DNA from: Carpediemonas membranifera
Lineage: Eukaryota; Fornicata
DNA: 64,000 nt
Reading direction: 5' to 3'
NCBI GenBank assembly: GCA_019828565.1
Contig: JAHDYR010000003.1
Location: 1 to 64,000, forward strand
The notes under the pieces were generated by a model. That model worked only from the letters and a program-made list of their open reading frames with translations, did not search any database and was not told where the DNA came from. This document shows, one piece after another, positions 60,994 to 64,000 of this stretch. The position numbers and the translations under genes were made by a program. Each line of letters opens with the position of its first letter. Position 1 is the first letter of the stretch.

Positions 60994-61987
60994 GTGCTGT
61001 CAAGTCCAGACATCAGCATCCCCACCATCAGTGCCATCCTCAACAAGTTTAGCTGGAGAATTGCAAGCCAGTCGCACCTGGCATGCTGCCCTGCTCTCCA
61101 GCTCGACCTGGACCTCCTTTTCTCGAACCCGTATCAGTTTGCACAGGCATACGACGAGAAACTTATCGCTTGGATCACCTCTTGCATTGACGCCTAGGTT
61201 CGTAACACTTTCGGTTACACAGATGTGCCGCCTCCCCTCAGGCCCTGTCTCCTCCCTTGTTGATCAGTAGACCGGGTTCGCTGTGAGCCTTCTGGCCGGC
61301 GACGTCAACCCTAAGACCACCCCTTGTTCTAACACAGCTGTCTCACCCGGAAGCCCCTCATATGCACCTGAAACCCGAAGAGAACAGCATTTATCCATCA
61401 TCCCCGATCGTAGCTGAGGAGCCTAACGCCCGTTGGGGCCCTCTCATGAGCATCCCAGTTCACGCCGACGGCAACTGTGGCCTTCACTCACTTGCTGTCT
61501 CTCTGGGTATGACGGGCCTGACGAGACGAGAAGCCTTGTCGAAACTTGCCTCCGCCATCCAGAATGGTACAGTGGATCTTAACTCCTCGTGGAGATCCAC
61601 GGTGCGCACTTTAACCATACACACCACCGCTAGCGACATTGGTAGTGCCTTCCTATCCACCACAGACCTCCGCAATATTGCATCGCTCTTCGGAAAAAAT
61701 GTGCTTATTGCTCATCGATATGATGCCAACACAGTCTCAGTAACCATCCCAGCATTATCCGAGTTCTCTACACTTCCTCTCAATATTGACGCGCTCAAAA
61801 CGATGCTCAAAACCGATTACATCCTCATTAGACTGAGTGCACTGCACTTCACGCCTCTTTTTCCGTCTGTGAGGAGCGCAGAAGCAAGGCGCCTGCAATA
61901 TGCTGAATATCGTCCAAGAAGAGCCCCCTCTAGTGTGGCTCGCAACAACATCGCCGCTGAAGGCCTCACACTTTGTGGTTCAATGGG
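60994..61987 (+). pseudogene. NL-C: second OTU-like ORF fragment, cut by Gy8
   Basis: A short frame (60994-61197, ending YDEKLIAWITSCIDA) precedes an OTU-like frame from 61362: HADGNCGLHSLAVSLG (catalytic Asp/Cys block) and, about 125 residues later, LSALHFTPLF (His). It resembles the NL-B OTU domain in layout but differs clearly in sequence, so it may be another element or a diverged tandem part. Gy8 begins at 61988; the frame continues by chance into its LTR until 62084. Confidence 0.6.
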
Positions 61988-62095
61988 TGTTGAACTTTTA
62001 CTGAGGAGAAGACTCGACACAAGGGTGTCGAGGAGAAACTCCTTGACTATTAAATATAACGTAAATCTGTGTAACTTTGGGTAGGACCCACAACA
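61988..62095 (-). repeat. Gy8 3' LTR (108 bp)
   Basis: Similar to the Gy1 LTR: on the minus strand it starts TGTTGTGGGTCC versus TGTCGTGGGTC in Gy1, and both share the TGTCGA core. It is preceded on that strand by the purine tract GGAGGGGCAG. Its partner lies beyond the window. Confidence 0.8.
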
Positions 62096-62105
62096 CTGCC
62101 CCTCC
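62096..62105 (-). promoter_or_regulatory. Gy8 polypurine tract next to the 3' LTR
   Basis: Minus-strand GGAGGGGCAG directly before the LTR, with the hairpin CATGCCT/AGGCATG beside it (as in Gy1). Confidence 0.7.
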
Positions 62106-62331
62106 ATGCCTGGTATAGGCATGACAGAGAGACTTGACGTCAGCATTTCACCAAAGGCCTGGACGGTGCCACCCGACCGCCAACGGTGACTCATAGGGCT
62201 GGCAACCCCATGGCCTGAGTGCTTTCGCATCTAGCTGAACGAAATCAAAATGATGGTATCATGATCTAACTGCGGTACCGCTATGTGAGCTCTGTTTCAA
62301 AAATGGTGAAACGTGACGGAGAGGCTTACCA

Positions 62332-62341
62332 CTGCCCCTCC
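62332..62341 (-). promoter_or_regulatory. Gy8 second polypurine tract
   Basis: Same 10 bases as the first, 236 bp away, beside the hairpin ACGGCC/GGCCGT. It corresponds to 24873-24882 in Gy1. Confidence 0.55.
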
Positions 62342-62690
62342 ACGGCCTTCCTAGGCCGTCTTCACAAACCTTATACGTGTTATATGCCATTCCATGTAAT
62401 TCGAAGGCCAAGAACGATTGCTCTAGCAAACACTGCCAATGCTGAGCCCTTATCGCTCATAATCACACAGACGCCGAAAAACGTACTTAGAAGCTCCAAT
62501 TCGGCTCCGTTGAGGAGTTCTGAGGCTTCTAATTTTCTGCGTCCAACTGTACTTGAATAACAACATCAAACTGACCGGAAGGAGCACTAGGAAGCTCCTA
62601 ATGCCTTATTACCGACAATAAATGCATGCTTGAAGACTAAGATGACCTTGTTAGTTGTTCCTTCGACCGTTTCCGAGAAAAGTGCAGGAT

Positions 62691-62885
62691 ATGTCGCCGT
62701 CAACTCATTTGATGTCGGACAACACAGCCGTAGAGGCCGTTCTGAAGGAAATTCGTGCCAAAATCACCGAACTTGGTGATGACGATCTGGCTAGGCCACT
62801 TATTGTTGCCCATACGTCCGTTTGTCGTTCCCTTCGCGCTCAGAAGTATCGTGGACGCAAGCGCATGGTCACCGACAATCTGTAA
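62691..62885 (+). CDS. Gy8 small opposite-strand ORF, 64 aa
   Basis: ATG 62691 (or 62712, MSDNTAV...) to TAA 62883-62885. Starting at MSD it recalls the first residues of the Gy1 antisense ORF (MSDVREQ) in position and charge. The stop overlaps a GTAAGT, but no 3' splice site I tried joins it in frame to the next ORF. Confidence 0.35.
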   Translation: MSPSTHLMSDNTAVEAVLKEIRAKITELGDDDLARPLIVAHTSVCRSLRAQKYRGRKRMVTDNL

Positions 62886-62959
62886 GTAACAAACATCAAC
62901 CGTGAGGTTATATAGTCACCGCGTGCAAGCCTCAGAACGCATCACTCGCACCCCTGACG

Positions 62960-63796
62960 ATGACGACTCTGATGCCCCACGACATCAAGGCCGAGGTTGC
63001 CCGACGCCTGGAAGGTTACACCAACTCCATCGAGCTGCCGCTCCAGCGAATCTTTGACGCTATTGAGCAAGGTCGACTGAACGACGCAGCCGTAGTGCAG
63101 GACGTGAAGCTGACCCAGCAGGTCTTGGCTCTCGTGGCTCACTGCCAGGTCGCGCTTGCCGGTGTGAGGGCCCACCTCAAGCTCGGCAGGAAGCGCTTGA
63201 CCGATGGCGACATCGTGTCGGCCGCGATCCGGGGCCGCGACATCACGCTGGGTGGGTCTTCACCCGGTAATGGTCACTACTCTGCAGCTCTCGTGGCGGC
63301 TGTGCGGACTGCCGGCGGGGTCAAGTCGGACACTACAGCGCGCGGATATCTTAACCGCCTGTTGGTCCTCGTCCTCGCACCGGACTACTTCCGTGTCGCT
63401 GTCTACGGCATCAGCCGGCGCATCCCGGCTCCCAACGACTTCTGGGCAACCCTGGTCAGCCGCTTGTGCCACGACGGCTACCTGCCCGCCATTGGCGATG
63501 AGGCTCACTGGGAGCCGCTTCAGGTCTCTGATCCGGACCGCTACTACACTGTCACGTGCGTAGTCCGTCACGAGTATCTGAAGACGACTTGTGGTCCCGG
63601 GTCTTTTGTGTTGATCCTGCAGTATGACGGATACTCGGGACTCAGCATCGTGTCCCTCAACGCTGATCTCTGCCTTGTCCGGTGTGTGCGAGAGTACTTG
63701 GCTGAGAACGCCCTTGAGCGCCACGCTGACCCGACTTGGTTGGTCGAGCTGACGGACACGGAGGAGACGGAAGACGAGGAATCTAGCTCTGAATAA
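62960..63796 (+). CDS. Gy8 antisense ORF, 278 aa, unknown function
   Basis: ATG 62960 to stop 63796, opposite to pol and ending 45 bp from the pol end. It has an internal basic segment (KLGRKRL), a Gly-rich turn and an acidic C-terminus (TDTEETEDEESSSE). No motif recognised. It is the positional counterpart of the Gy1 ORF 25240-26484; sequence similarity is not evident by eye. GC-rich and fully open, which argues against chance. Confidence 0.6.
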   Translation: MTTLMPHDIKAEVARRLEGYTNSIELPLQRIFDAIEQGRLNDAAVVQDVKLTQQVLALVAHCQVALAGVRAHLKLGRKRLTDGDIVSAAIRGRDITLGGSSPGNGHYSAALVAAVRTAGGVKSDTTARGYLNRLLVLVLAPDYFRVAVYGISRRIPAPNDFWATLVSRLCHDGYLPAIGDEAHWEPLQVSDPDRYYTVTCVVRHEYLKTTCGPGSFVLILQYDGYSGLSIVSLNADLCLVRCVREYLAENALERHADPTWLVELTDTEETEDEESSSE

Positions 63797-63841
63797 ATCG
63801 TTTGTTCCTCGAGGATACAGCTTCGATGTTGAGAAGTTTTA

Positions 63842-64000
63842 CAGACCGTCACGCTTGGCTTGGTCAGACTTCAAATATGTATCGAGGGCTTCCAAATCTT
63901 TGACGTGCGAATAAGGTTCGAATGAAGCCTCTGAATCCTCGAATCCGACCCAGTGTACGAGGTACTCGCGCCTTGACTTGGGGCCCGAGCCTCTAGAGCG
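63842..64000 (-). CDS. Gy8 Pol C-terminus (partial)
   Basis: The plus-strand text from 63841 parallels that of Gy1 from 26520 (CAGACCG..CGCTTGGC, TCCAAATCTTTGAC), i.e. the chromodomain end of Pol, read on the minus strand and cut by the window edge. Confidence 0.75.

Larger units (their letters stand above)
61988..64000 (-). mobile_element. Gy8, Gy1-like gypsy element, truncated by window end
   Basis: 3' LTR, two polypurine tracts with hairpins, an opposite-strand ORF pair and the end of pol, in the same order as Gy1. Gag, RT and the 5' LTR would lie to the right. Confidence 0.85.

Noticed and set aside
61261-61330. A 2A-like ribosome-skipping peptide (SLLAGDVNPKTTP) ahead of the NL-C OTU frame
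   Set aside because: It recalls the LLxxGDV start of 2A peptides in some non-LTR elements, but the essential ExNPGP end is absent and the frame does not run into the OTU frame.
62882-62935. A 54-bp intron joining the Gy8 small ORF to the 278-aa antisense ORF
   Set aside because: GTAAGT and several AGs are present, but none of the acceptors I tried keeps the reading frame open into the second ORF.

Overview
This is a eukaryotic window made almost entirely of retrotransposons nested inside one another. The one gene I can name with confidence is a tRNA-Ala(AGC) at 14768-14840. It has the G3:U70 identity pair, and its U6/U67 mismatch with a ...CUCGUCCA 3' end resembles my memory of yeast tRNA-Ala. 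Together with chromodomain Ty3/gypsy elements, DIRS-type tyrosine-recombinase elements and non-LTR elements this suggests a fungus or fungus-like protist, but the sequence does not settle the lineage. No rRNA, CRISPR array or bacterial operon is visible.

Layout. (1) 1-5302: one long minus-strand ORF (205-1755) facing a broken plus-strand coding stretch (1879-4448), neither recognised, followed by AT-richer DNA with an inverted repeat and an 82-bp palindrome. (2) 5417-14781: a tandem array (one 5'-truncated and two full units of about 4.02 kb) of a non-LTR retrotransposon with a restriction-enzyme-like endonuclease, integrated inside the tRNA-Ala gene. The A of its start codon is the last tRNA base before the insertion point. 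(3) About 14863-19540: a DIRS element (DIRS-A, minus strand) with split direct repeats rich in small hairpins. (4) About 19546 to 45.2 kb: a second DIRS element (DIRS-B), of which the recombinase and terminal part remain. It was split by non-LTR element NL-A (20289-35097, 14-bp target duplication; itself split by the intact gypsy element Gy1, 24469-30607) and by Gy2 (35968-45121; itself split by Gy3, 37703-42283). (5) 45.2-57.0 kb: gypsy element Gy4 in three pieces, split by Gy5 (45878-50706) and Gy6 (52301-56880). (6) 57002-58101: Gy7, internally deleted. (7) About 58.1-61.99 kb: pieces of one or two further non-LTR elements (NL-B, NL-C) with OTU-like protease and Maelstrom/DnaQ-like domains. 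(8) 61988 to the end: Gy8, a relative of Gy1, cut by the window edge.

Nesting is proved by target-site duplications (AAGG, CAAC, CGCGG, GCAG, TCGC for gypsy elements; 14 bp for NL-A). In the four coding cases, the interrupted reading frame is continuous across the insertion when one duplication copy and the inserted element are set aside.

Three things look new to me. First, every gypsy element whose 5' LTR junction is visible (six of six) carries a perfect 10-14 bp palindrome exactly at that junction, where a tRNA primer-binding site is expected; the sequences differ but the symmetry is kept. Second, the tRNA-Ala-targeted endonuclease element borrows its start codon from the target. Third, a non-LTR ORF1 carries a Maelstrom-like nuclease domain. 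Most frameshifts I could localise are single-base gains in homopolymer runs, in elements whose two LTRs or repeat copies are otherwise (nearly) identical, so many may be sequence errors rather than decay.
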